64,000 nt of DNA from Virgibacillus litoralis (lineage in GTDB: Bacteria > Bacillota > Bacilli > Bacillales > Amphibacillaceae). The stretch's first letter is position 1. Each line of letters starts with the position of its first letter. The stretch is taken from contig NZ_JAGGKK010000010.1 of NCBI RefSeq assembly GCF_017873675.1, positions 82,792-146,791 of the forward strand, given 5' to 3'. The position numbers and the translations under genes are program-made. Of the stretch, positions 19,767 through 29,330 are shown one piece after another. The notes under the pieces are model-generated. The model was not told the origin of the DNA, made no database searches, and saw nothing but the letters and a program-made list of their open reading frames with translations.

Positions 19767-21302
19767 TTGGATTATGCAATTGAAATGCTAAATATACGTA
19801 AAGAATTTCCAGGAATTGTTGCAAACGATGATATAACTATACAAGTTAAGAAGCAGGAAATACATGCATTATTAGGGGAAAATGGCGCTGGAAAATCTAC
19901 ATTAATGAATGTTCTTTTTGGGTTATATCAGCCTGAAAAAGGCGAAATTAGGGTTGAAGGTAAAAAAGCAAATATTACCGACCCAAACATAGCCAATGAT
20001 TTAGGTATTGGTATGGTCCATCAGCATTTTATGTTAGTTGATACATATACCGTTACACAAAATATTATTTTAGGCAGTGAACCAACAAAATTTGGGAAAG
20101 TAAATTTGAAGCATGCAGAGCAGGAGATACAGGAATTATCTGATCGATATGGACTAAATGTTGACCCATCTGCAAAAATCCGCGATATATCTGTTGGAAT
20201 GCAACAACGAGTAGAAATTTTGAAAACGTTATATCGAGGGGCTAACGTGCTGATTTTAGATGAACCGACAGCTGTCTTAACACCACAGGAAATTAAGGAA
20301 CTTATTGAAATTATGAATTCATTAGTTGCTGAAGGGAAATCGATTATTTTAATCACTCATAAGTTGAAAGAAATTATGCAAGTATGTGATCGTTGCACTG
20401 TTATTCGCAAAGGTAAAGGAATTGACACCCTTAATGTGAAAGATACAAATGTAAACGAACTGGCATCATTGATGGTGGGAAGAGAGATTAGTTTCAAAAC
20501 AGAAAAAAAAGAAGCAATACCTCAGGAAAACGTCTTAAATATCACCAATCTTAATGTGCAGGATATTAGACGAGTTAATATTGTTAAAGGGTTAAACCTT
20601 GATGTTCGAGCTGGAGAGATTGTCGGAATAGCTGGTATTGATGGTAATGGACAAACTGAATTAGTTGAGGCAATTACTGGGTTACGTAAGGCACAATCCG
20701 GTTCTATTAAAGTTAACAATAAGGATATTACCAACTTTAAACCTCGTAAGGTTACAGAAAGTGGTATCGGACATATTCCGCAAGATCGGCACAAATATGG
20801 ATTAGTACTAGACTTCCCTATTGGAGATAACATGGTGCTTCAAACATATTATCAGAAGCCTTTCTCGAAAAATAAAATATTGAACTTTAAAGAAATCTAT
20901 AAAAAAGCTAATGAATTGATTGAAGAATATGACGTAAGAACTCCAAGCGAATATACCAAAGCAAGTGCGCTATCTGGAGGAAATCAACAAAAAGCGATTA
21001 TTGCTCGAGAGGTCGATCGCTCACCAGACTTACTAATTGCAGCACAACCTACAAGAGGTCTTGATGTAGGAGCAATTGAGTTTATACATAATAAACTGAT
21101 TGAGGAACGTGATAAAGGAAAAGCTGTTTTGCTGATTTCTTTTGAATTGGATGAAATATTTGATGTTAGTGATCGAATTGCAGTTATGTTTGATGGTCAG
21201 ATTGTAGCAAATGTTAAACCTGACGAAACAGACGAGCATGAGCTTGGCCTCTTAATGGCTGGCAGTAACAAAGATGAGGCAGGTGAAACCAATGACATCT
21301 AA
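19767..21302 (+). CDS. nupO: Nucleoside ABC transporter ATP-binding protein
   Basis: 511-residue double ABC ATPase. The first domain has Walker A GENGAGKST (about residue 36), a signature-like DISVGMQQRVEILK and Walker B VLILDEPTAVLT. The second has a degenerate Walker A GIDGNGQTE, signature LSGGNQQKAIIAREV and DLLIAAQPTRGLD, where the usual Walker B Glu is replaced, as in this transporter class. It energises the two permeases that follow. TTG start after AAAGGAGTG; the gene overlaps the next by 11 bases. Confidence 0.93.
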   Translation: MDYAIEMLNIRKEFPGIVANDDITIQVKKQEIHALLGENGAGKSTLMNVLFGLYQPEKGEIRVEGKKANITDPNIANDLGIGMVHQHFMLVDTYTVTQNIILGSEPTKFGKVNLKHAEQEIQELSDRYGLNVDPSAKIRDISVGMQQRVEILKTLYRGANVLILDEPTAVLTPQEIKELIEIMNSLVAEGKSIILITHKLKEIMQVCDRCTVIRKGKGIDTLNVKDTNVNELASLMVGREISFKTEKKEAIPQENVLNITNLNVQDIRRVNIVKGLNLDVRAGEIVGIAGIDGNGQTELVEAITGLRKAQSGSIKVNNKDITNFKPRKVTESGIGHIPQDRHKYGLVLDFPIGDNMVLQTYYQKPFSKNKILNFKEIYKKANELIEEYDVRTPSEYTKASALSGGNQQKAIIAREVDRSPDLLIAAQPTRGLDVGAIEFIHNKLIEERDKGKAVLLISFELDEIFDVSDRIAVMFDGQIVANVKPDETDEHELGLLMAGSNKDEAGETNDI

Positions 21303-22338
21303 TCGTTTATTTAACATTTTAATTCCAATAATTTCTGTTCTGCTCGGTTTAATAGCTGGAGCATTTATTATGTTGTTTTCAGGATATAATCCGATAAAAG
21401 GCTATATGGCTTTATGGTCAGGGGCTTTTGGTGATTTGTATTTTATGGGTGAAACAGTCAGACAAATCACACCTTACATTCTAACTGGTCTTGCAGTTGC
21501 ATTTGCGTTCCGCACCGGTTTGTTTAATATTGGTGCAGAAGGTCAGGTTATTGTTGGGTGGCTTGCCGCCGTTTGGGTAGGTTTAGCTTTTGATGCACCG
21601 ATGATTGTCCATTTACCGTTGGCAGTATTAGCTGCAGCAGCAGCAGGGGCACTTTGGGGATTTGTTCCTGGTATTTTGAAAGCAAAGCTAGGCGTACATG
21701 AAGTTATTGTAACGATCATGATGAACTATATTGCTTTATACGTAACAAATGAATTAATTAGAAGTGTATTAACAGATAATCTGGATACAACGGAATCTAT
21801 TTCTGCTTCAGCATCATTGGCATCAGAATGGCTGCAAGGACTTACTTTCTTTTCAAGAATGCATTACGGGATATTAATTGCATTATTAGCTGCTATTATT
21901 ATGTGGTTTATTATACAAAGGACTTCAATAGGATACGAACTAAAATCTGTTGGATATAACGAGCATGCATCAAAATATGCTGGAATGAATGTAAGTAAGA
22001 ACATTGTTTTATCGATGGTAATTGCAGGGGCTTTCGCTGGGCTAGCAGGCGCAATGGAAGGATTAGGTACATATGGATCTATCTCTGTTATGTCAGGGTT
22101 TACCAATCTTGGTTTCGACGGGATTGCTGTTGCCTTATTAGGTGCGAACACTGCGATTGGAGTTGTACTTGCGGCGATTTTATTTGGAACATTAAAAGTC
22201 GGTGCAGTTAATATGCCGACTGTTGCAGGTGTTCCTACTGAACTTGTTGATATTATCATTGCATTAATCATCTTCTTTGTAGCATCTAGTTATATTATTA
22301 GATGGGCAATACTTCGCTTCAAAAAGGAGGAGAAATAA
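21292..22338 (+). CDS. nupP: Nucleoside ABC transporter permease 1
   Basis: 348-residue polytopic membrane protein of the BPD_transp_2 family, with many hydrophobic segments and the conserved FRTGLFNIGAEGQVIVG and HEVIVTIMMNYIA stretches. I start at ATG 21292 (after GGCAGGTGAAACC) rather than the in-frame ATG at 21274, which is part of the Shine-Dalgarno region. It overlaps the end of the ATPase gene. Confidence 0.92.
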   Translation: MTSNRLFNILIPIISVLLGLIAGAFIMLFSGYNPIKGYMALWSGAFGDLYFMGETVRQITPYILTGLAVAFAFRTGLFNIGAEGQVIVGWLAAVWVGLAFDAPMIVHLPLAVLAAAAAGALWGFVPGILKAKLGVHEVIVTIMMNYIALYVTNELIRSVLTDNLDTTESISASASLASEWLQGLTFFSRMHYGILIALLAAIIMWFIIQRTSIGYELKSVGYNEHASKYAGMNVSKNIVLSMVIAGAFAGLAGAMEGLGTYGSISVMSGFTNLGFDGIAVALLGANTAIGVVLAAILFGTLKVGAVNMPTVAGVPTELVDIIIALIIFFVASSYIIRWAILRFKKEEK

Positions 22339-23298
22339 ATGGGGCTTGTAGATCTATTACAATCAATTATTCCGCCCGCACTTTTCTTTTCAGCGCCCTT
22401 AATATTTACGGCGTTAGGTGGAGTATTCAGTGAACGTTCAGGTGTTGTTAATATAGGGTTAGAAGGTTTAATGATAATGGGTGCATTTGTTGGAATTGTT
22501 TTCAACTTAGCATTTGCTGATGTTTTAGGTGCATGGACACCATGGATTTCGATTCTGGTTGCTATGGTAGTTTCGGCTATATTTGCGATGATTCATGCAG
22601 TGGCATCTGTTTCATTCCGTGCTGATCAGGTTGTAAGTGGTGTTGCCATTAACTTTTTAGCATTAGGGTTAGGTGTCTTTTTAACGAAACAGTGGTACGG
22701 AAAAGGTCAAACTGATATGGTTAGCGAACCTTTCTACACAACCAACATTTTAGGGGTAAGTGATATTCCGTTTATCGGCCCTATATTCTTCCAGGGCATA
22801 TATGTAACATCATATGTTGCTATTATCCTGGCATTCATCGCTTGGTATGTATTATATAAAACACCATTTGGATTACAGTTGCGTGCTGTGGGTGAACATC
22901 CAATGGCAGCAGACACAAACGGTATAAACGTTTATAAGATGCGTTATATTGCTGTTATTCTATCAGGTGCATTTGGTGGTTTAGGTGGTTCTGTGTTCGC
23001 TTTAACTATCGCATTAAACTTCTCGCATGCAACAATTGTTGGCCAAGGGTTTATGTCTCTTGCAGCAGTTATATTTGGAAAGTGGCATCCACTAGGTGCG
23101 ATGGGAGCTGCATTATTCTTTGGTTTTGCACAAAGTTTAAGTGTTATAAGTTCAGGAGTTCCATTCTTAGAAGATGTACCACAAGTATTATTATTAATTG
23201 CACCATATGTATTAACAATTTTGGCTTTAGCAGGATTTATTGGTCGAGCTGAAGCACCTAAAGCAAACGGTGTCCCGTATATTAAGGGTGGCAGGTAA
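22339..23298 (+). CDS. nupQ: Nucleoside ABC transporter permease 2
   Basis: 319-residue partner permease of the same family, with LTALGGVFSERSGVVNIGLEG-like N-terminal segment and FRADQVVSGVAINFLALG. Its ATG follows directly on the stop codon of the previous gene, with AAAAAGGAGG inside the preceding coding end. Both permeases, the double ATPase and the BMP lipoprotein make a complete importer matching B. subtilis NupNOPQ. Confidence 0.92.
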   Translation: MGLVDLLQSIIPPALFFSAPLIFTALGGVFSERSGVVNIGLEGLMIMGAFVGIVFNLAFADVLGAWTPWISILVAMVVSAIFAMIHAVASVSFRADQVVSGVAINFLALGLGVFLTKQWYGKGQTDMVSEPFYTTNILGVSDIPFIGPIFFQGIYVTSYVAIILAFIAWYVLYKTPFGLQLRAVGEHPMAADTNGINVYKMRYIAVILSGAFGGLGGSVFALTIALNFSHATIVGQGFMSLAAVIFGKWHPLGAMGAALFFGFAQSLSVISSGVPFLEDVPQVLLLIAPYVLTILALAGFIGRAEAPKANGVPYIKGGR

Positions 23299-23363
23299 GA
23301 TTAGATAACTTGGCATTCGTTAAATGGATTCTTATGAAAGAGCAGTCGATGTTCATTTTTCAG

Positions 23364-23454
23364 CAGATAAGAAAGTATAAATACTTTCTTATTGCATAAG
23401 TACAATGAAGGCTTATCTATATTAAAGTTTGGCGATAAGCCAAGTTTTTTACTG
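23364..23454 (+). repeat. Structured intergenic repeat, copy 2 (full)
   Basis: Module A has AAGAAAGTAT-AA-ATACTTTCTT as a perfect 10-bp stem, then TTGCATAAGTACAATGAAGG. Module B has GGCTTATC ... GATAAGCC in place of the ATTCGCC/GGCGAAT pair of copy 1, plus TTGGC-GATAA-GCCAA followed by six T. The different but still complementary arms point to a conserved structure. Confidence 0.85.
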
Positions 23455-23600
23455 AAATTAGATGAGCTTGACTTTTCTCGATTATGACGAAAAGTCGAAG
23501 TGAATCGATGCTTGGAAAGTGAAAAGGACCCACGAAGAGCCTGGTGATTTAGTAAATTGACTAGTAGGACTTGAATTTTACAGTTTCCTAAACAATTATA

Positions 23601-23643
23601 AAAAACCTGGTTTGTTATTATATTAATAGCAAACTAGGTTTTT
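23601..23643 (+). terminator. Terminator-like hairpin before ymfF
   Basis: Stem AAAAACCTGGTTTG / CAAACTAGGTTTTT (one G-T wobble) with a 15-base loop and a T-run. It is separated from nupQ by about 300 bases. Confidence 0.7.
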
Positions 23644-23723
23644 ATGCTATAAAATAACAATTATAAGAGCACACTAAAAATAAATGAGTTTAAAACAAAA
23701 TACATAGCCCGGGAGGGTCATAA

Positions 23724-25016
23724 ATGGATACGACGGTTGAAGATGTGACGCATGAAAATGGGGTAAACCTTCATGTTGTCCCAAGTAAAAAGTTCAAAAC
23801 GGTAACGATTACAGCAAAGCTAAAAGCTCCATTATCAAGAGATACCATAACAAAGCGTGCTTTACTTCCATATGTTTTACAGCAGGGGACAAAATCTTTC
23901 CCAAGCAGGAGTGACATACAATTAAAACTTGACAGCTTATACGGTGCAGTTCTTTCAATGGGGGGAGGAAAGAAAGGGAATAATCATATCCTCAGTATCC
24001 GTATGGAGGTGGCCAATCAAAAGTTTATTAGTAATGAATCCGCTATTCTAGAAGAGGCAATGGCATTATTAAATGAAGTTATCTTTCATCCGTACAGTGA
24101 GAATGGAGCTTTTAAACAATCTATTATAGATAGGGAAAAAGATACATTAAGACAAAAAATGAGTGCTATAATTGATGATAAAATGAGTTATGCCAACATG
24201 AAGCTAATTGATGAAATGTGTGATGACGAACTATATAAACTGCATGTTCACGGGTATAAAGAAGACCTGGATTTAATTACTCCTGAAAATCTTTTTGCAT
24301 ATTATCAAACTGTATTGCGGGAAGATCAGCTGGACATTTATGTATTAGGTGATTTTGATTCTGCAACAGTAAAAGAAAAAATACGTTCAACATTCCATCG
24401 CAATGAAAATCGAGTTGCACCTAATGAAAAGAAAGAAACGATTAAAGAATTAAAGAAGCAGCCAAATGTTGTCATTGAAGAACAGGATATCCAGCAAGCG
24501 AAGCTGCATTTTGGATACCGAACACACAGTACTTATCAGGACGACGATTATTTTGCACTGCAAGTATTTAATGGTCTTTTTGGTGGATTTCCCAGTTCCA
24601 AATTATTTATCAATGTCAGGGAAAAAAACAGCCTTGCTTATTATGCAGCATCAAGATTCGAAAGTCATAAAGGGTTATTATTTGTGTTTAGCGGTATAGC
24701 GCCCAATGATTACGAAAAAGCTAGAGAAATTATTGAACTGCAGATGGATGCAATGAAAAATGGTGATTTTTCTGCAGAAGAGATGGATAATACCAAGGAA
24801 CTAATTATTAATCAGCTGCTTGAAACCATGGACAACACACAAGGTATGATTGAGTTATTGTACCAGCAGGTTGTTGCAGGGACAGAAAGACCACCGCAAA
24901 CGTTAATTGATGGTATTAAACAGGTAACAACAGAAAATGTAATTGAAGTAGCGAATAAAATTGAACTGGATACGATTTACTTATTGACTGGTAAAGGAGG
25001 CGAATCAGATGAATAA
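23724..25016 (+). CDS. ymfF: M16-family protein YmfF (no zinc motif)
   Basis: 430-residue member of the M16 peptidase superfamily. The position where active members have HxxEH reads LLPYVLQQGTKSFP, so the zinc ligands are missing and it is probably a non-catalytic partner of YmfH, encoded next with an 8-base overlap. The C-terminal M16 domain region (FNGLFGGFPSSKLFINVREKNSLAY) is intact. Function unknown; the ymfF-ymfH-ymfI-ymfJ-ymfK order matches B. subtilis. Confidence 0.9.
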   Translation: MDTTVEDVTHENGVNLHVVPSKKFKTVTITAKLKAPLSRDTITKRALLPYVLQQGTKSFPSRSDIQLKLDSLYGAVLSMGGGKKGNNHILSIRMEVANQKFISNESAILEEAMALLNEVIFHPYSENGAFKQSIIDREKDTLRQKMSAIIDDKMSYANMKLIDEMCDDELYKLHVHGYKEDLDLITPENLFAYYQTVLREDQLDIYVLGDFDSATVKEKIRSTFHRNENRVAPNEKKETIKELKKQPNVVIEEQDIQQAKLHFGYRTHSTYQDDDYFALQVFNGLFGGFPSSKLFINVREKNSLAYYAASRFESHKGLLFVFSGIAPNDYEKAREIIELQMDAMKNGDFSAEEMDNTKELIINQLLETMDNTQGMIELLYQQVVAGTERPPQTLIDGIKQVTTENVIEVANKIELDTIYLLTGKGGESDE

Positions 25017-26292
25017 GTTAGCATATGAAAATATTGATGAAACAATATATACAAACCAATTGAAAAATGGCTTAACTGTCTTTTTACTTCCAAAACCCGA
25101 GATGTCAAAAACGTATGGTGTCTTCTCCACCAACTATGGATCAATTGATCAAACATTTGTGCCGATTAATGGTCGTGAAGAAATTACAGTTCCCGAAGGT
25201 GTCGCCCACTTTCTGGAACATAAGATGTTTGAAAAAGAAGATCGGGATGTATTCGCAGATTTCAGTAAACAAGGTGCATCACCAAATGCTTATACATCAT
25301 TTACAAAGACGGCATACTTGTTTGCCGCTACAAATTATATTGAAAAAAATGTTGAAACATTACTCAACTTTGTTCAGGATCCTTACTTTTCAGAAGAATC
25401 GGTCGAAAAAGAAAAAGGAATCATCGCTCAGGAAATCGAAATGTATAATGACCAGCCTGATTGGCAGTCTTTCACCGGCACACTCAGGAGTATGTTCCAT
25501 AATCATCCTGTTAAGGTTGATATCGCAGGTACAGTGGACTCCATTAACTCAATTACAAAGGATGATTTATATACGTGTTATAATACGTTTTATCATCCTG
25601 AGAACATGACACTGTTTATTGCGGGTAACTTTGATGCAGAAAGTATGATGAATTTAATTCAAAGTAATCAGGACTCCAAAGACTTTGCGAAATTGGATGC
25701 CATTAAACGGGAATTCCCCGAAGAACCAAAAGGGGTTGCAATGAAAGAAAATAAGATTGTGATGCCTGTCTCCATTGCAAAATGTACTGTAGGTATTAAA
25801 GAATCATCAGGAGAACTAAGTGAACAGGAGTTCTTGGAGAAAGATTTGCTCCAAAGTATGATTATAGACTTTTACTTTTCAAAAAGTGGTCCCTTTTATA
25901 AAAAGTTATACGAAGAGAAGCTTATCGATAGCAGTTTCTCATTTGAAACAAATTTAGAAAAAAACTTTGGCTATTCTTTTATCGGTAGTAATACAGATAA
26001 TCCTGACCAATTTGCGGGCAGGGTTCAAGAGCTATTAAAATCAACATACGATGCTACATTTACAACAGAAGAAGTTGACCGTATGAAGAAGAAAAAAATT
26101 GGACAGCTATTACGTGCGATGAATTCACTTGAATTTATTGCGAACAAATATATCCATTATCATACAATGGGGATAGATTTATTTAAATTGATACCATCTA
26201 TTCAATCATTGACGGTAGATCAATTCAATTCATTTGTGCAGGATTGGATACAGGATGATCGAATTGCTGTTTGTAAAATTGTTAATGAATAG
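25009..26292 (+). CDS. ymfH: M16-family peptidase YmfH
   Basis: 427-residue zinc peptidase-like protein with VAHFLEHKMFEKED (HxxEH, about residues 65-69) and the distal Glu region IIAQEIEMYNDQPDW, so the active site looks complete. It overlaps ymfF by 8 bases. The pair resembles heterodimeric processing peptidases, one active and one inactive subunit; the heterodimer is an inference from gene pairing. Confidence 0.92.
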   Translation: MNKLAYENIDETIYTNQLKNGLTVFLLPKPEMSKTYGVFSTNYGSIDQTFVPINGREEITVPEGVAHFLEHKMFEKEDRDVFADFSKQGASPNAYTSFTKTAYLFAATNYIEKNVETLLNFVQDPYFSEESVEKEKGIIAQEIEMYNDQPDWQSFTGTLRSMFHNHPVKVDIAGTVDSINSITKDDLYTCYNTFYHPENMTLFIAGNFDAESMMNLIQSNQDSKDFAKLDAIKREFPEEPKGVAMKENKIVMPVSIAKCTVGIKESSGELSEQEFLEKDLLQSMIIDFYFSKSGPFYKKLYEEKLIDSSFSFETNLEKNFGYSFIGSNTDNPDQFAGRVQELLKSTYDATFTTEEVDRMKKKKIGQLLRAMNSLEFIANKYIHYHTMGIDLFKLIPSIQSLTVDQFNSFVQDWIQDDRIAVCKIVNE

Positions 26293-26300
26293 GGGATTAT

Positions 26301-27017
26301 ATGGGGAAAAATGTATTACTGATAGGAGCTAGTGGTGATATTGGTAGTGCTATTGCTAAAGCTCTTGCAAGCGAAGGCTATAAACTTATACTGCATTACC
26401 ATAAAAATAAGCAAGCAATTGACAGATACAGATTAAATCTTAATAAAGAATCGGTATTAACCGAAATTCAGGCAGATCTAAGCGTGCAATCTGAAGTTAA
26501 GCAATTATTATCAGGGCTTGTTTTTCCAGTTGATGCAATTATTTTTGCGAGCGGCAAGGCTCACTATGGATTATTCCAGGATTCAGATGAGAAAATAATG
26601 GACGAAATGCTTGCATTACACGTGAAAACACCTTGGTTGATTACCAAGCATTTACTCCCTGCGATGATCCAGAATAAGCAAGGAAAGATTATCTTTATTA
26701 CATCCATTTGGGGTGAAATTGGTGCAAGTAATGAAGTAATATATTCGTCACTAAAAGGTGCGCAGAATAGTTTTGTGAAATCGCTGGCTAAAGAAGTTGC
26801 ACCCTCAGGAATTTCTGTGAATGCTGTTAGCCCAGGATTTATTGATACGAAAATGAATAACCATTTGCTGCCGATTGAAAAAGAAACAATAACAAGTGAT
26901 ATACCAATTAACCGAGCTGGGACAGCAGATGATGTTGCCAATGCAATCCTTTTTTTGATAAACGATAAATCTAGTTATATTCAAGGAGAAATTATTAATG
27001 TAACCGGCGGCTGGTAA
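26301..27017 (+). CDS. ymfI: Short-chain dehydrogenase/reductase YmfI
   Basis: 238-residue classical SDR: cofactor loop GASGDIGSAIA (residues 9-19), catalytic Tyr-Lys in YSSLKGAQ (YxxxK), and SPGFIDTKMNN. The family includes 3-oxoacyl-ACP reductases, but substrate cannot be read from sequence. It follows ymfH by 8 bases. Confidence 0.92.
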   Translation: MGKNVLLIGASGDIGSAIAKALASEGYKLILHYHKNKQAIDRYRLNLNKESVLTEIQADLSVQSEVKQLLSGLVFPVDAIIFASGKAHYGLFQDSDEKIMDEMLALHVKTPWLITKHLLPAMIQNKQGKIIFITSIWGEIGASNEVIYSSLKGAQNSFVKSLAKEVAPSGISVNAVSPGFIDTKMNNHLLPIEKETITSDIPINRAGTADDVANAILFLINDKSSYIQGEIINVTGGW

Positions 27018-27092
27018 TCCTAAATAGTTATGTATAAACTTGCTAAAAAATCAAATACTAAACATGTAAAAAATTGAAGGAGGCAGATTTGT

Positions 27093-27353
27093 ATGTCCGT
27101 TCTGGATAATTTTGAATCATGGAAAGGTTTTTTAGCCAATAAACTGGAGCAAGCAGAGTCGCAGGGTATGAGTCAGCAGGCCGTATCGAATATGGCATAC
27201 GAAGTTGGTGATTACTTAGCTAAAGGTACAGAGGCCAAGAATAATGAAGAAGCTGTGCTAAGAGAGCTTTGGAACGCAGCAGATACAGATGAAAGACATG
27301 CGTTAGCTAATACAATGGTTAAACTCGTACAGAATCAAGGAAATACAAATTAA
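27093..27353 (+). CDS. ymfJ: YmfJ, DUF3243 protein
   Basis: 86-residue soluble protein of the DUF3243 family with SVLDNFESWKGFLANKLEQA and ELWNAADTDERHALANTMVKLVQ. AAGGAGG lies correctly before ATG 27093. The function is unknown; it is conserved between ymfI and ymfK in Bacillaceae. Confidence 0.92.
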   Translation: MSVLDNFESWKGFLANKLEQAESQGMSQQAVSNMAYEVGDYLAKGTEAKNNEEAVLRELWNAADTDERHALANTMVKLVQNQGNTN

Positions 27354-27537
27354 ATTTATCTATATAAATAGGGAAGCTGTTAATGAATAAATGCAGCTTC
27401 TTTATTTTTTCTTATATAGATATGCATAATCTTCTTTTCACGGGACCTAAAATCCTTTATTATAGTTATATAGATAGATTGCAATAATATGTTTGTTTCG
27501 TTACCATTAATACAGCATGAATATAAAGGGGCTTATT

Positions 27538-28329
27538 ATGGAAAAGACAGAATGGTATCTAGAATATGAGATTCAATATAATCGCCCTGGATTACTGGGT
27601 GATATTTCTTCCTTGTTAGGAATGCTCTCTATTAATATTATATCTATAAATGGCGTGGAGAATTCAAGAAGGGGTATGTTATTACTTTCAAGAGAAGACG
27701 AACAAATCACTCGATTGAAATCAATTTTACAAACGATGGATATGATAGAAGTAAAAAAATTACGTAAACCCAAACTTCGTGATAAACTAGCTGTAAGACA
27801 TGGGCGATACATACATAGCGATGCTGATGATCGAAAGACTTTTCGCTTCGTCCGTGCTGATTTAGGTGTATTAGTTGATTTTATGGCGGAGTTATATAAA
27901 AAGGAAGGTCATAAATTAATTGGAATTCGTGGAATGCCACGTGTAGGCAAAACGGAATCAATTGTAGCTGCAAGCGTTTGTGCAAATAAACGTTGGTTAT
28001 TTGTATCAAGTACTTTATTAAAGCAAACCATCCGAAGTCAATTAATACAAGATGAGTATAATAGTGATAATTTGTACATTATTGATGGTATTGTCTCGAC
28101 TAGGCGTGCTAATGAAAAGCATTGGCAGCTAATTCGTGAAATAATGCAGCTTCCCGCCATTAAAGTTGTGGAGCATCCTGATATGTTTGTACAAACTACT
28201 GAATATAAATTAGATGACTTTGATTATATTATTGAATTACGCAGCAATGAAGACGAAGCAATTACATACGAAACAGTTGAGAAGGATCAATTCAGTCAGG
28301 ATAACGGCTTTTCGATGTTTGATTTCTAG
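27538..28329 (+). CDS. ymfK: YmfK, DUF3388 protein (ACT-like plus P-loop)
   Basis: 263-residue protein. The first 75 residues resemble an ACT-type ligand-binding domain (EIQYNRPGLLGDISSLLGMLSINIISI). From about residue 135 there is a Walker A-like motif GMPRVGKTES inside an NTPase-like domain. I prefer ATG 27538 (AAAGGGGC upstream) over ATG 27517. The function is not known. Module A of the intergenic repeat starts immediately after its TAG stop. Confidence 0.88.
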   Translation: MEKTEWYLEYEIQYNRPGLLGDISSLLGMLSINIISINGVENSRRGMLLLSREDEQITRLKSILQTMDMIEVKKLRKPKLRDKLAVRHGRYIHSDADDRKTFRFVRADLGVLVDFMAELYKKEGHKLIGIRGMPRVGKTESIVAASVCANKRWLFVSSTLLKQTIRSQLIQDEYNSDNLYIIDGIVSTRRANEKHWQLIREIMQLPAIKVVEHPDMFVQTTEYKLDDFDYIIELRSNEDEAITYETVEKDQFSQDNGFSMFDF

Positions 28330-28376
28330 CAGTTAAGAAAGTATAAATGCTTTATTACTGCATAAGTGCAACTAAA
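28330..28376 (+). repeat. Structured intergenic repeat, module A only (copy 3)
   Basis: CAGTTAAGAAAGTATAAATG then CTTTATTACTGCATAAGTGC then AACTAA, beginning one base after the ymfK stop codon and ending 17 bases before the rodZ-like start. Module B is absent. Confidence 0.8.
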
Positions 28377-28393
28377 AATGGATGGTGTTATTT

Positions 28394-29314
28394 ATGGAGA
28401 TAGGATTAAGACTAAAAGAAGCTAGAGAAGAAAATAAGATATCGTTGGAAAGTTTACAGGAAACAACCAAAATTCAAAAAAGATATTTAGAAGCAATTGA
28501 ACAGGGTAATTTCCATATATTGCCAGGAAAATTTTATGCCAGGGCATTTATTAAAGAGTATGCAAATGCAGTTGGTTTGGATTCAACCGAGCTACTGGAA
28601 GAATATAAGGATGAGATACCACAGACTGAAGCAGAGAGTTCTACCCAATATACCCAAATTCATCGATCACGCAAGGATAATAATCCAACAAAAAACACAG
28701 CCATTTTCTCGTTTATTCCAACTATAATTGTTGTTCTTTTAGTGATAGGTATCGTTTTTGCGGCATGGTATTTCTACCAGCAAACATTGTCTAATGACAG
28801 TTCAGAACCTGTAGACCCACAAAATGATAATGAGGTAACCTATAACCCTGATGAAAACAACCAAGATGAAGAACAAGCAGAAGATGATAATTCCGATGCA
28901 AGTTCTGATGAAACCGATGAGGAAAATAATGACTCACAAGCTGAAGAACCAGAACAACCACAGCCAAAATTAACAGTAGTTGAAGAAGGCGCTGGATCCA
29001 GACCTGAATCAACACTTGCTCTGGATAATGCAAGTGATAATGTAACGGCGACATTAGAGACATCTGCCAAATCATGGCTTGAAGTGGAGAACAGTGATGG
29101 TGAATCTTTATTTTCAGGGATGTTCACTGCTGATGACTCTCCGCTTGAACTAGATCTTTCTGAAGCAGAACGCGTCTGGTTTAGAGTTGGGTCTGCACCT
29201 GATTTGTCTATTACGATTGATGGTGTAGAGGTTAAATATCCGGTTGATGAGAATGAATATGTGCTTCAAAAGCTGTGGATAAATATTAACAAAGCAAGTG
29301 CACAATCAAATTAG
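28394..29314 (+). CDS. rodZ: RodZ-like helix-turn-helix membrane protein (YmfM)
   Basis: 306-residue protein: N-terminal HTH_25 domain (LKEAREENKISLESLQETTKIQKRYLEAIEQGN region), one membrane span at about residues 105-125 (FIPTIIVVLLVIGIVFAAWYF), a long acidic Asp/Glu/Ser linker and a C-terminal DUF4115 domain. RodZ links MreB to the cell-wall elongation machinery. I start at ATG 28394, since the upstream ATG at 28382 is in the ribosome-binding region. Position before pgsA matches B. subtilis ymfM. Confidence 0.9.
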   Translation: MEIGLRLKEAREENKISLESLQETTKIQKRYLEAIEQGNFHILPGKFYARAFIKEYANAVGLDSTELLEEYKDEIPQTEAESSTQYTQIHRSRKDNNPTKNTAIFSFIPTIIVVLLVIGIVFAAWYFYQQTLSNDSSEPVDPQNDNEVTYNPDENNQDEEQAEDDNSDASSDETDEENNDSQAEEPEQPQPKLTVVEEGAGSRPESTLALDNASDNVTATLETSAKSWLEVENSDGESLFSGMFTADDSPLELDLSEAERVWFRVGSAPDLSITIDGVEVKYPVDENEYVLQKLWININKASAQSN

Positions 29315-29330
29315 TAATAGCCATTCTATT

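Larger units (their letters stand above)
23299..23723 (+). other. Intergenic region with repeat remnants and a terminator
   Basis: 425 bases without a gene. It holds repeat copy 2 (23364-23454), then an inverted pair GACTTTTC / GAAAAGTC near 23469-23495, a block GATGCTTGGAAAGTGAAA that recurs inverted near 57930 (CTTTCCAAGCAT), and a terminator-like hairpin at 23601-23643. No ORF with a ribosome-binding site is visible. Confidence 0.7.

Noticed and set aside
28791..29127. Two - strand reading frames within the rodZ-like gene
   Set aside because: They arise from the acidic low-complexity linker read in reverse (rich in Ser, His and Leu) and have no support as genes.
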